64,000 bases of DNA from Pontimicrobium sp. SW4 (GTDB taxonomy: Bacteria; Bacteroidota; Bacteroidia; Flavobacteriales; Flavobacteriaceae), in contig NZ_CP157199.1 of NCBI RefSeq assembly GCF_039954625.1, positions 2,976,001 through 3,040,000 on the forward strand. Reading direction: 5' to 3'. Shown piece after piece: positions 27,331 through 36,208 of this stretch. A program made the translations under genes and the position numbers. Positions within the stretch are counted from its first letter, which is position 1, and each line of letters opens with the position of its first letter. Under the pieces are notes generated by a model. It did not search any database, was not told the DNA's origin, and saw only the letters and a program-made list of their open reading frames with translations.

Positions 27331-27356
27331 TTTCAAGAAGATTTATTTTCTTGAAA
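27331..27356 (+). promoter_or_regulatory. Hairpin adjoining the serine hydrolase start codon
   Basis: Perfect 9-bp arms TTTCAAGAA (27331-27339) and TTCTTGAAA (27348-27356) enclose an 8-nt loop. The right arm ends at the base before the ATG at 27357. It has no T-run, so it is not a standard terminator; it may hinder translation start or protect the hemB mRNA end. Confidence 0.5.
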
Positions 27357-28664
27357 ATGCATCAAAAATTATCATTCCTTTTTATTTTTTTAATTGCTGG
27401 AAATCTTCTTTCTGCACAATTGACTTATGACACGCCAGAATCTGTCGAATTAAATTCAAACTATATTGAGTTTAATATAGATTCCATTATGCATGATGCA
27501 ATTACTCAAAAAGCATTTCCTGGAGCACAATTGTTAGTCGCTAAACAAGGTAAAATTATATTTCATAAAGCTTATGGTTTTCATACCTATGATAGTATTC
27601 AACAGGTAAATCTTAATGATGTTTATGATTTAGCTTCAGTAACCAAAATTACTGGATCTTTACCTGCTCTAATGAAGCTTTATGAAGAAGGAAAACTTGA
27701 TTTAGATGTGCCATTTAGCAACTATTGGCATTCATGGAAGAACCGCAATGACAAAAAGAATATAACGCTTCGTGAACTCTTAGCACATCAATCAGGAATG
27801 AATCCTTATATCGTATTTTTAAGTGATGTTCTTAAAAAAGGAAAAACTAAAAATCGATTCATTAAAAGCAAAAATCAAAAGCGTTACTCAAACAAAGTTT
27901 ATAACAACATCTATGTTAAAAACAGATTTAATAGAAAGGTGTTTAGAAAAATTAAACGCTCAAAAGTAAGTGACAACAAAACCTATGTATATTCTGGATT
28001 AGCATCATTGATTTATCCAACACTTATTGAAAACATTACAGGCGAGAACTACGAAGATTACCTCAACAAAAACTTTTATAAACCATTAGAATGTGACGTA
28101 CTTGGTTATAATCCACTTACCAAAAACTTTAAAAATAATATTGTTCCAACTGAACTAGATTCACTTTTTAGAAACGATTATGTAAAAGGCTATGTCCATG
28201 ACGAAAATGCAGCGCTTTTAGGGGGTATTTCTGGTAACGCTGGATTATTTGCTACAGCTCTAGATATGGCAAAATATATGCAAATGTTAGTTCAAAAAGG
28301 CACTTATAATGGAAAACAATATTTTAAACCTACAACAGTTGAAGAATTTATAAGAATTCAATATCCTGAAAACGATAACAGAAGAGGTTTAGGGTTTGAT
28401 AAGCCAATTATTGGTAACGACACTTTAAGTATCAAAGAAGCGTATCCTGCACCTCAAGTAAGTTCAACAAGTTTTGGACATTCTGGTTTCACAGGTACAT
28501 TTGTTTGGGCAGACCCAGAGAATGAATTAGTTTTTATATTTTTATCCAATCGTGTATATCCAAGTAGAACGCATCGAAACATCTACAATTTAAACATTCG
28601 TCCTAAATTACAACAAGTGTTTTACATCAGTTCAAATTCCGAAGAAAAATTGACAAATAATTAG
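27357..28664 (+). CDS. Serine hydrolase, beta-lactamase/PBP class C family
   Basis: 435 residues with a signal peptide ending near NLLSAQ (about 20). The active-site SxxK is S94-V-T-K97 in DLASVTKI; the tyrosine motif reads YSG near 211 and a HSG triad near 376 replaces KTG. A basic insertion (~150-200, rich in Lys, Arg and Asn) precedes the YSG motif. Members are periplasmic peptidases, esterases or beta-lactamases; substrate unknown. The upstream TTG (27351) is an alternative start but lies in the hairpin's right arm. Confidence 0.82.
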   Translation: MHQKLSFLFIFLIAGNLLSAQLTYDTPESVELNSNYIEFNIDSIMHDAITQKAFPGAQLLVAKQGKIIFHKAYGFHTYDSIQQVNLNDVYDLASVTKITGSLPALMKLYEEGKLDLDVPFSNYWHSWKNRNDKKNITLRELLAHQSGMNPYIVFLSDVLKKGKTKNRFIKSKNQKRYSNKVYNNIYVKNRFNRKVFRKIKRSKVSDNKTYVYSGLASLIYPTLIENITGENYEDYLNKNFYKPLECDVLGYNPLTKNFKNNIVPTELDSLFRNDYVKGYVHDENAALLGGISGNAGLFATALDMAKYMQMLVQKGTYNGKQYFKPTTVEEFIRIQYPENDNRRGLGFDKPIIGNDTLSIKEAYPAPQVSSTSFGHSGFTGTFVWADPENELVFIFLSNRVYPSRTHRNIYNLNIRPKLQQVFYISSNSEEKLTNN

Positions 28665-28690
28665 TACTTTTAAACACTTAAAGGCACACT

Positions 28691-29803
28691 ATGAATCTAC
28701 TGATTTTTTACGCAATAATCTCAATTTTCTTTTCCTTTCTGTGCTCTATTTTAGAAGCTGTTTTATTGAGCGTAACACCAACATTTATCAATATAAAGAA
28801 GCAAGAAAACAAGCCCTACGCTGAAGATTTAGAAAGCCTAAAAAAAGATGTTGATAAGCCACTTATTGCTATTTTAACGCTCAATACTATTGCGCATACT
28901 GTTGGTGCAATTCTAGTTGGAGTGCAAGCTAAGGTTGTTTATGCTGAACAATATGGAAGCGTATCACGAAAAATATTAGGCATTCCATTTACTGAGGACC
29001 TTATGGTTGGTGTAGTGTCTACCATTATGACAATTTTAATATTAGTTGCTTCAGAAATTATTCCAAAGACTATTGGCGCTACCTATTGGAAACAACTAGC
29101 TCATTTTACAACAACTGCATTAAATATTCTAATTTTTCCATTAAAATGGACAGGGATTTTATGGTTATTACAGCTTACAACTAAGCTTATCGGAGGAAAA
29201 GGACATGGCAGTATATTGAGTAGGGAAAGTTTTATCGCCATGACAGATATTGCCCATGAAGAAGGTGTGTTTCAAGAATCTGAAAGCAAAGTCATTAAAA
29301 ATTTATTGAATTTTAAAGATATTCACGCCAAGGATGTTATGACACCTCGAACTGTTATGAAAGCAGAAATAGAAACTATGACTATTGAGGAGTTTTTTAA
29401 TGAAAACCACAACATCCGATTTTCAAGAATACCTGTGTTTACTGATACTCCTGATAATATTACAGGATTAGTTTTAAAAGATGATGTGTTTAAAGAAATG
29501 GCATTTGGAAATGGTAATAAAACCTTATCAGATGTCAAACGAAACATTATCATCGTTAATAGAAGTATGCCAATTCCAAAATTATTTGAAGAATTAGTTG
29601 AAAGTAAAAACCATATGGCATTAGTGGTCGACGAATATGGTTCGGTAAGTGGTTTGGTAACTATGGAAGATGTTATTGAAACGCTTTTAGGCCTTGAAAT
29701 AATGGATGAAAGTGATAATGTGGCAGACTTACAGTTGTTGGCAAGAAAAAGCTGGGAAACAAGAGCAAAACGTTTAGGTTTGATAGAAGAAAAGCCCGAA
29801 TAA
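28691..29803 (+). CDS. CNNM/CorC-type CBS-domain membrane protein (HlyC/CorC family)
   Basis: 370 residues: DUF21/CNNM transmembrane domain (about 1-170, four helices) and a cytoplasmic CBS pair (about 195-320), recognisable by MTPRTVM and VVDEYGSVSGLVTMED. There is no full CorC-HlyC transporter-associated domain at the end. Family members are implicated in Mg2+/Co2+ transport or efflux. It lies 2 nt upstream of the alkyltransferase gene, likely in the same transcript. Confidence 0.85.
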   Translation: MNLLIFYAIISIFFSFLCSILEAVLLSVTPTFINIKKQENKPYAEDLESLKKDVDKPLIAILTLNTIAHTVGAILVGVQAKVVYAEQYGSVSRKILGIPFTEDLMVGVVSTIMTILILVASEIIPKTIGATYWKQLAHFTTTALNILIFPLKWTGILWLLQLTTKLIGGKGHGSILSRESFIAMTDIAHEEGVFQESESKVIKNLLNFKDIHAKDVMTPRTVMKAEIETMTIEEFFNENHNIRFSRIPVFTDTPDNITGLVLKDDVFKEMAFGNGNKTLSDVKRNIIIVNRSMPIPKLFEELVESKNHMALVVDEYGSVSGLVTMEDVIETLLGLEIMDESDNVADLQLLARKSWETRAKRLGLIEEKPE

Positions 29804-29805
29804 TA

Positions 29806-30279
29806 ATGGAATCATGCATCATAAATACACCTTTAGGATTTGCCAAATTGGAAGGAGATGAGCATGGACTATCTTCACTTACTGTATTAAATAACGATAT
29901 TGCAGTTTCAGATATTATTCCAGAAATTTTAGAAGATGGGGTTCGTCAATTAGAAGAATATTTTAATGGCGAACGAACCGATTTCAGTTTAAAATTAAAT
30001 CCTCAAGGAACCGATTTTCAAAAAAGAGTTTGGAATGCATTACTTGCAATTCCTTATGGAAAAACTACTTCTTATCTACAATTATCAAAAGACCTTGGTG
30101 ATGTAAAAGCCATTCGTGCTGTAGCAAATGCTAATGGTAAAAACCCGCTTTGGATTATAGTGCCTTGTCATCGTGTTATTGGTAGCGATGGTAGTTTAAC
30201 AGGTTATGCTGGTGGGCTTAACAGAAAACAATGGCTCTTAGAACATGAAAGCCCTTACAAACAACAATCTCTATTTTAA
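29806..30279 (+). CDS. Methylated-DNA-protein-cysteine S-methyltransferase
   Basis: 157 residues with the acceptor motif PCHRV (C121) followed by YAGGLNRKQWLLEHE, and the helix-turn-helix segment with AIPYGKTTSY. It removes methyl groups from O6-methylguanine onto its own cysteine and is then spent. Compact size and lack of an AdaA domain make it an Ogt-type enzyme. It follows the CorC-like gene by 2 nt. Confidence 0.9.
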   Translation: MESCIINTPLGFAKLEGDEHGLSSLTVLNNDIAVSDIIPEILEDGVRQLEEYFNGERTDFSLKLNPQGTDFQKRVWNALLAIPYGKTTSYLQLSKDLGDVKAIRAVANANGKNPLWIIVPCHRVIGSDGSLTGYAGGLNRKQWLLEHESPYKQQSLF

Positions 30280-30312
30280 TTCTTATCTTTAATCTAATCA
30301 AATAGTTACGAC

Positions 30313-31026
30313 ATGATTAGCAAACTCAATTTAGAAAATATCTTATTTCTAGATATTGAAACAGTTCCTGAAACACAATATTTTTCAGATTTAGACGACA
30401 CAAAGCAAGCCCTTTGGGAACATAAATCACAATACCAACGAAAAGATGATTTTACAGCTGAAGAGTTTTATGAACGTGCAGGAATTTGGGCAGAGTTCGG
30501 TAAAATTATTTGCATTTCTGTTGGCTATTTTGCAAATCAAGGAAACATCAGAAAATTTAGAGTGACTTCTTTTTATGGAGATGAAATTAAAATTCTTAAA
30601 GATTTTAAAAATCTATTAATCTCACATTTTAGTCAAACAAAGCATTTATTATGTGCTCACAATGGTAAGGAATTTGACTTTCCTTACATAGCTCGACGTA
30701 TGATTATTCACAACATTGAGTTACCTTATAAACTCAACCTGTTTGGCAAAAAGCCTTGGGAAGTGCCACATTTAGACACTCTAGAATTATGGAAGTTTGG
30801 CGATTATAAAACTTACACGTCTTTAAAGTTATTAACTAATGTATTAGGCATTCCCTCGCCTAAAGATGATATTGATGGAAGTGAAGTATATCGTGTGTAT
30901 TACGAAGAAAAAGAGATAGATAGAATTATTGTTTACTGTGAAAAAGACACTATTGCAGTAGCCCAAATATTTTTACGCTTACGAGGTGATAAGCTTTTAA
31001 CCGAAGAAGAAATAATTCATATATAA
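30313..31026 (+). CDS. Predicted 3'-5' exonuclease (DEDD, PolB-like)
   Basis: 237 residues with the exonuclease motifs: ExoI FLDIETVPE near the N-terminus, ExoII HNGKEFDFPYIARRM near 115-130, and ExoIII-type CEKDTIAVAQIF near 205. This matches the stand-alone exonuclease family related to PolB proofreading domains. A role in DNA repair is inferred, fitting its position after the alkyltransferase gene. A strong bidirectional terminator follows. Confidence 0.85.
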   Translation: MISKLNLENILFLDIETVPETQYFSDLDDTKQALWEHKSQYQRKDDFTAEEFYERAGIWAEFGKIICISVGYFANQGNIRKFRVTSFYGDEIKILKDFKNLLISHFSQTKHLLCAHNGKEFDFPYIARRMIIHNIELPYKLNLFGKKPWEVPHLDTLELWKFGDYKTYTSLKLLTNVLGIPSPKDDIDGSEVYRVYYEEKEIDRIIVYCEKDTIAVAQIFLRLRGDKLLTEEEIIHI

Positions 31027-31028
31027 AA

Positions 31029-31060
31029 AAGTCCTGATTATCTAATCAGGACTTCTATTT
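31029..31060. terminator. Bidirectional intrinsic terminator
   Basis: Perfect 12-bp stem AAGTCCTGATTA/TAATCAGGACTT with a TC loop and T-rich flanks on both strands. It separates the convergent exonuclease and peptidase genes. Confidence 0.85.
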
Positions 31061-31080
31061 TTTGGATTTATTATAGATGT

Positions 31081-34000
31081 TTATTCTTTAATAAATCGCT
31101 TAGTATACACTTTAGATTCAGCAGTGAATTTAACTTGATAAACAGCAGATTCTAAATTACTTACATCTACTTTATTATTAGTTACTTTTCCTTTAGATAC
31201 AATCTGTCCAAGCATATTATAAACCTCATAAGACACATCTTTAAGAGTAGTTATTACATTTAAATTGTTTCCTTTCACCGGATTAGGATATAATTTAATT
31301 AAACCATCACTACTGTTTTTAGAGTTTCTTACTGTAGTATTGGTTCTAGCAGCTGAAGATGTTGCATTTAAATTTACATTATCGATAGCAATATCTGCCT
31401 GCCAAGTGCCTCCTGTTACTCTGTTAAATCGTAACTGAACACTTCCTCCAACATAAGCTGAAAGATTAACATTAGCAGTTAGCCAAGAATTTCCTTTGTT
31501 TCCAGATTCACTCCAAATGCTTGTCCAAGTGACTCCATTATCTACACTAGCCTCTAACACAATACTTCCCATATCTGATGAACCAGACATATGGTAATTA
31601 AAACTAAATGTTGCTGAAGATTGTCCGCTTAAATCAAAACAAGGAGAATTGATAATGGCTTGCTTACTTGGAGTCGCATTACCAGAAGCTTCAACATAAA
31701 TATAATAGCTACCTTGAACTGCACTAGAAGGGCCAGTGTTATTCGAAGGCGTGCCATTTGCATCTACTGTCCAGTTAATATCATCTGATGTGGATTGTGT
31801 CCATGCACCTAAAGTATTCTCAAATCCTTCGGTATAAGGATATGATGTAATACCTCCTGAACATGGTGTTACTACTATGCCTCCTTCAACTAAACTAACA
31901 TCGTCAATAGCTATATCAGCTTTCCAAGTACTACCTACAAATCTGTTAAGTCGCAGTTGAACACCTCCTCCAGTATAGGCGGAAATATCCACATTAGCCG
32001 TTTGCCATGAGTCTCCTTTGTTTCCAGATTCACTCCAAATACTTGTCCAAGTACTTCCTTCGTCATTACTTATTTCAAGATCAATAGTTCCCATATCTGC
32101 ATCACCAAACATATGGTATTTAAAGCTAAACGTTGCTTCTGTTAATGCACTTAAATCAAAACAAGGAGAATTTAAAATTGCTCTTTTATTTGGATATCCT
32201 GTATTATTTCCAGAAGCTTCAACATAAATGTAATAACTCCCTTGTACTGCACTAGAAGGTCCTGTATTATTTGATGGTGTACCACTAGCATCTACGATCC
32301 AATCTAAATCATCAGAAGAAGATTGTGTCCATGCTCCTAACGTATTTTCAAAGCCTTCGTTATAAGGGAATGAAGAAATTCCTCCAGAACAACCTATTAT
32401 TGGCTCCGAAACTATAACTGTTCTAGTTACTTGAGCTGCAGCATTTCCTGCAGCATCACTCACGTTATAGGTTATTATGTAGGTTCCTGCAATATTTGTG
32501 TTTACTGTTGCTCCTGCAACTATAATATTAGCTGTAATATCTCCATCAATGTTATCGGTAGCCGTTGCTCCTTGTTCTATATAATTGTCTCCAATGCTAA
32601 GGTTAATTGTAGAAGAACCATTTAATATAATTACTGGTACAGTTGTATCTGGTGCTACTATAACAGCTCTTGTTACTTCTGCTGCCGCATTTCCTGCAGC
32701 ATCACTTACATTATATGTAACTATATAAGTTCCTGCTAAATTAACATTTACCGCTGGGCCTCCAACAACTATGTTTGCTGTGATATCTCCATCTATATTA
32801 TCGGTAGCCGTGGCTCCTTGTTCTGTATAAGTATCGCCTAAATTAAGGTTCATTGTAGAGGCACCATTCAATGTAATTACTGGTACCGTAGTGTCTTGTA
32901 CAACATTTACTATTCTTATTACTTCTGTTGCTGCATTACCTGCTGCATCGCTCACATTATAAGTTACTACATAAGCTCCTGCCGTATTTGCGTCAACAGT
33001 GTCGCCACCTACAACAATATTTGCTGTAATATCTCCATCTTTATTATCATTCGCTGTTGCTCCCTCTTCTGTATAAGTATCTCCCACATTTAAATTAACT
33101 GGCGACGAACCTACCAATGTAATTACTGGTGCCGTAGTATCTGGTACAACATTTACTGTTCTTGTTACTTCTGTTGCTGCATTACCTGCTGCATCGCTCA
33201 CATTATAAGTTACTATATAAGCTCCTGCTGTATTTGTGTCAACAGTGTCGCCACCTACAACAATATTTGCAGTAATATTTCCATCTTTATTATCACTAGC
33301 TGTAGCTCCTTGTTCGGTGTACACATCTCCTACATTCAAATCTATCGTTGATGATCCTATCAAAGTAATTACTGGTACTGTAGTATCTGGTACAACATTG
33401 ACTGTTCTGGTTACTTCCGTTGCTGCATTTCCTGCTGCATCACTCACATTATAAGTAACGATATAGGTTCCTGCTATATTGGTGTCAACAGTGTCGCCAC
33501 CTACAACAATATTTGCAGTAATATCTCCATCTTTATTGTCATTCGCTGTTGCGCCTTCTTCTGTATAAGTATCTCCCACATTTAAATTAACTGGTGATAA
33601 TCCTACTAAGGTAATTACTGGTGCTGTAGTATCTGGTACAACATTGACTGTTCTTGTTACTTCCGTTGCTGCATTGCCTGCTGCATCACTCACATTATAA
33701 GTAACGATATAAGTTCCTGCTATATTTGTATCTACTACATCGCCTCCAACAACTATGTTTGCCGTGATATCTCCATCTTTATTGTCATTCGCCGTTGCGC
33801 CTTCTTCTGTATAAGTATCTCCCACATTTAAATTAACTGGTGACGACCCTACTAAGGCGATTACTGGTGCTGTAGTGTCTACCAAACTTTGAACAGTTAC
33901 AGTATAGTCTTCAACTTCTCCGTCAAAATTAGTTTGACAAGAAGTAGGGTTATTATTGTATCTAGTTGAAACTCTCATTCTAGTGCTTCCAGTTTCTGCA

Positions 34001-36090
34001 TTTGCAGGAATAGAAATTGACAAAGTTGGCATAGCTCCGTTAGACACATTACTTATGTTTCCTAAGTCATAAGCTTCCCCACTATCTGTGAAATCTCCAT
34101 TTTGATTCCAATCAATCCAAACAAATGTATCAACCCTATAATTTCCATCTGTGTTAACATATACTGTGAGATTTTCAGATGACGAATGAGTGACTGTTGT
34201 ACTAAGGTTAGTAAAGTCTTCATATCCAACATTTTTTGATGGACCGTCAATATTATCAATTGCTCCAAATATCACTCGCGTAATTCCAGTTTGATACGAT
34301 GTATTTCCACTCGAATCACAATAGTTAACTGGAGCTACATCTGATGTTGTGAAATTGACAGATGTACTATAAGGTGAAGTATTACCAGCACACTTACTTC
34401 TAACTTGTACTTCATATTGAGTAGTTGGTAATAAGCCTGATAAACCTTGTGTATTAGAGCTTATGTTTAAAACATCAATCCAAGTACTTGAAGCTACTTC
34501 TTTATACCTTAAATCGTAAGTAGCCCCTAGATCATCCCAATTAATTGTTGCTGTATTAGTTCCTAAATTAGCAGCAGCTACTCCTGTAGGCGAGGTTACT
34601 CCAATAGGTGTCAATGTTACATCTGGTAAATTAACCCCCTGATAATCTGAAATTGTTTGTCCGGTAAGCGTAAAAGACTGATAGCAAGGCGCTTCAAAAA
34701 CTATATCATAAGTCCCTGCTTTTATTGGTCTAAAATAGCCTCCATGCGGCAATGTTGTTTTTGTCCAAGAGCCTAAAGCATCATGATTAGCTATTTTTAT
34801 TGTAGCCTCAATTGGATTGCTTGTAACGGCATCTTTAACAACTCCTGAAAAACCATAAGTCCCTTGTACTAAATAATCTATTAAAGCTTCTTTATTATAA
34901 TTCCAATAGTTTACTAATTGACTTGCAGCTGGTAATTTTGTATTAGATAGCTCAATTGTAACTTCTTTTGTTTGTTGATAAAAATTCATATAATCTTGAC
35001 GACCACCATAAACTAAATACCAATCTGCTCCATGAGTAATACCATTATTTCGATCATCCATATAACCTGAAGGGCTATTATTTTGAGCATTGGTAGCATA
35101 TTCTCTACTTACATGCATAAACCAATCATCATCTGGATGCCTATCTAGTGTATTGTCCCAAGGATAATTAACTAATTCAATACCACCATGAAAATTTGCA
35201 GATAAGACAAAATGATTGTTGTCTGCAAGATTCATAAAAGCTAAAGTCTCTACTTGATATGCATTTCCATCATCATGTGGACCAGCTATATTATCAGGAT
35301 AATTTCTATTTAAATCAAATCCATTTACATTTCCTCTTCTAGCATTTGCAACAGAAGTATTTGATGGACTATTATAATAGGTCCCATCTGGATTTGCCAT
35401 TGGATTTATCCAGATTTCAGAATTATCTATTAGGTTTTTAACCCTTGTATGATCTGCATGTGATACATTATTATAGGCTGTAATGAAATAGTCTATCAAA
35501 TTTAACATCATTGGGAATCCAGCAATTTCATCACCATGCATAGAAGATGTATACATTAATTTAGGCTCATTTTCTGAAACTCCAATATTGTCTGAGAGTT
35601 TTATGAACAACAATCTTTTGTCTCCTCCTGAAACACCTTCTCCTGTTCCTCCAATATCAACTAACTGACATATGGATGGGTTATCTGCTGCAAAATTTGC
35701 CATTTGTAGCGCATAATCTGCATAAGTTGGATAAGCTGTTAATGGAAATGTTAGGTTTGAAGCTCTACTATTAGCAGAACTTGTCATTTGCAATTCTTCA
35801 GCCTTTGCGGTATTATCTGAAGTTTCGACTTTAAAAGGAATATTTCGACTTAAAAACTTGTTGAATTGACTTTCATTAGCCCAAACTTTTACAGTTTTCG
35901 TTTTTTTATCAAAATTCACAATCGATAATTGTCGTGTAATATCATTTAAGTCGTCTAAGTTGTTAATCTTAAATGTAAATGTAATTTCACCTTTAGCTTT
36001 TATGAAGGCTTCGGCTTTTTTTAAATCTTTACTTTGTGAAAAAGTAAATGTAGTGCTCAGAATTAGCACTAATAGTAATAGTTTTTTCAT
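31081..36090 (-). CDS. Secreted M14 zinc carboxypeptidase, multidomain, type IX-sorted
   Basis: 1669 residues. Order: signal peptide (1-~19), propeptide-like region, M14 catalytic domain (~115-410, with Zn ligands in H184-xx-E187 of SMHGDE and catalytic Glu in KEVTIELSN near 378), regulatory-like sandwich (~415-500), FN3 (~500-585), GEVED domain (~590-735), six tandem DUF5011 repeats (~737-1227), two MAM-like domains (~1235-1395, ~1405-1555) and a Por-type sorting signal at the end (LYPNPVKG... MLGQIV... KRFIKE). It is exported by the type IX system to the surface or medium and predicted to digest proteins. The tail probably serves adhesion or binding. Confidence 0.88.
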   Translation of the reverse strand: MKKLLLLVLILSTTFTFSQSKDLKKAEAFIKAKGEITFTFKINNLDDLNDITRQLSIVNFDKKTKTVKVWANESQFNKFLSRNIPFKVETSDNTAKAEELQMTSSANSRASNLTFPLTAYPTYADYALQMANFAADNPSICQLVDIGGTGEGVSGGDKRLLFIKLSDNIGVSENEPKLMYTSSMHGDEIAGFPMMLNLIDYFITAYNNVSHADHTRVKNLIDNSEIWINPMANPDGTYYNSPSNTSVANARRGNVNGFDLNRNYPDNIAGPHDDGNAYQVETLAFMNLADNNHFVLSANFHGGIELVNYPWDNTLDRHPDDDWFMHVSREYATNAQNNSPSGYMDDRNNGITHGADWYLVYGGRQDYMNFYQQTKEVTIELSNTKLPAASQLVNYWNYNKEALIDYLVQGTYGFSGVVKDAVTSNPIEATIKIANHDALGSWTKTTLPHGGYFRPIKAGTYDIVFEAPCYQSFTLTGQTISDYQGVNLPDVTLTPIGVTSPTGVAAANLGTNTATINWDDLGATYDLRYKEVASSTWIDVLNISSNTQGLSGLLPTTQYEVQVRSKCAGNTSPYSTSVNFTTSDVAPVNYCDSSGNTSYQTGITRVIFGAIDNIDGPSKNVGYEDFTNLSTTVTHSSSENLTVYVNTDGNYRVDTFVWIDWNQNGDFTDSGEAYDLGNISNVSNGAMPTLSISIPANAETGSTRMRVSTRYNNNPTSCQTNFDGEVEDYTVTVQSLVDTTAPVIALVGSSPVNLNVGDTYTEEGATANDNKDGDITANIVVGGDVVDTNIAGTYIVTYNVSDAAGNAATEVTRTVNVVPDTTAPVITLVGLSPVNLNVGDTYTEEGATANDNKDGDITANIVVGGDTVDTNIAGTYIVTYNVSDAAGNAATEVTRTVNVVPDTTVPVITLIGSSTIDLNVGDVYTEQGATASDNKDGNITANIVVGGDTVDTNTAGAYIVTYNVSDAAGNAATEVTRTVNVVPDTTAPVITLVGSSPVNLNVGDTYTEEGATANDNKDGDITANIVVGGDTVDANTAGAYVVTYNVSDAAGNAATEVIRIVNVVQDTTVPVITLNGASTMNLNLGDTYTEQGATATDNIDGDITANIVVGGPAVNVNLAGTYIVTYNVSDAAGNAAAEVTRAVIVAPDTTVPVIILNGSSTINLSIGDNYIEQGATATDNIDGDITANIIVAGATVNTNIAGTYIITYNVSDAAGNAAAQVTRTVIVSEPIIGCSGGISSFPYNEGFENTLGAWTQSSSDDLDWIVDASGTPSNNTGPSSAVQGSYYIYVEASGNNTGYPNKRAILNSPCFDLSALTEATFSFKYHMFGDADMGTIDLEISNDEGSTWTSIWSESGNKGDSWQTANVDISAYTGGGVQLRLNRFVGSTWKADIAIDDVSLVEGGIVVTPCSGGITSYPYTEGFENTLGAWTQSTSDDINWTVDANGTPSNNTGPSSAVQGSYYIYVEASGNATPSKQAIINSPCFDLSGQSSATFSFNYHMSGSSDMGSIVLEASVDNGVTWTSIWSESGNKGNSWLTANVNLSAYVGGSVQLRFNRVTGGTWQADIAIDNVNLNATSSAARTNTTVRNSKNSSDGLIKLYPNPVKGNNLNVITTLKDVSYEVYNMLGQIVSKGKVTNNKVDVSNLESAVYQVKFTAESKVYTKRFIKE
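32412..33880 (-). repeat. Six tandem DUF5011 repeats (~245 bp each)
   Basis: Six in-frame repeats of about 82 codons, each running DTTxPVI...GDTYTEEGAT...VTYNVSDAAGNAA. Neighbouring copies are nearly identical in places (repeats 1, 2 and 4 above all), suggesting recent duplication or gene conversion. Four related copies lie in the next gene. Confidence 0.88.
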
Positions 36091-36158
36091 ACTTCAAGTT
36101 ATATAATTAGTTAAGAGGGATAAGTTAAAAATAGTCTTTTAAATCAATTAAAGTAAAT

Positions 36159-36187
36159 AAAAGCCCAGATTTTTAATCTAGGCTTTT
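36159..36187 (-). terminator. Intrinsic terminator after the reprolysin-like gene
   Basis: Near-perfect 12-bp stem AAAAGCCCAGAT/ATCTAGGCTTTT (one G-U equivalent) with A/T-rich flanks, just downstream of the gene ending at 36209. Confidence 0.75.
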
Positions 36188-36208
36188 AAATTTAAAATCA
36201 AGCAAATA

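Noticed and set aside
32431..33454. Open frames on the plus strand within the DUF5011 repeat region
   Set aside because: They are repetitive shadows of the minus-strand repeats, with no starts, domains or sensible composition of their own.
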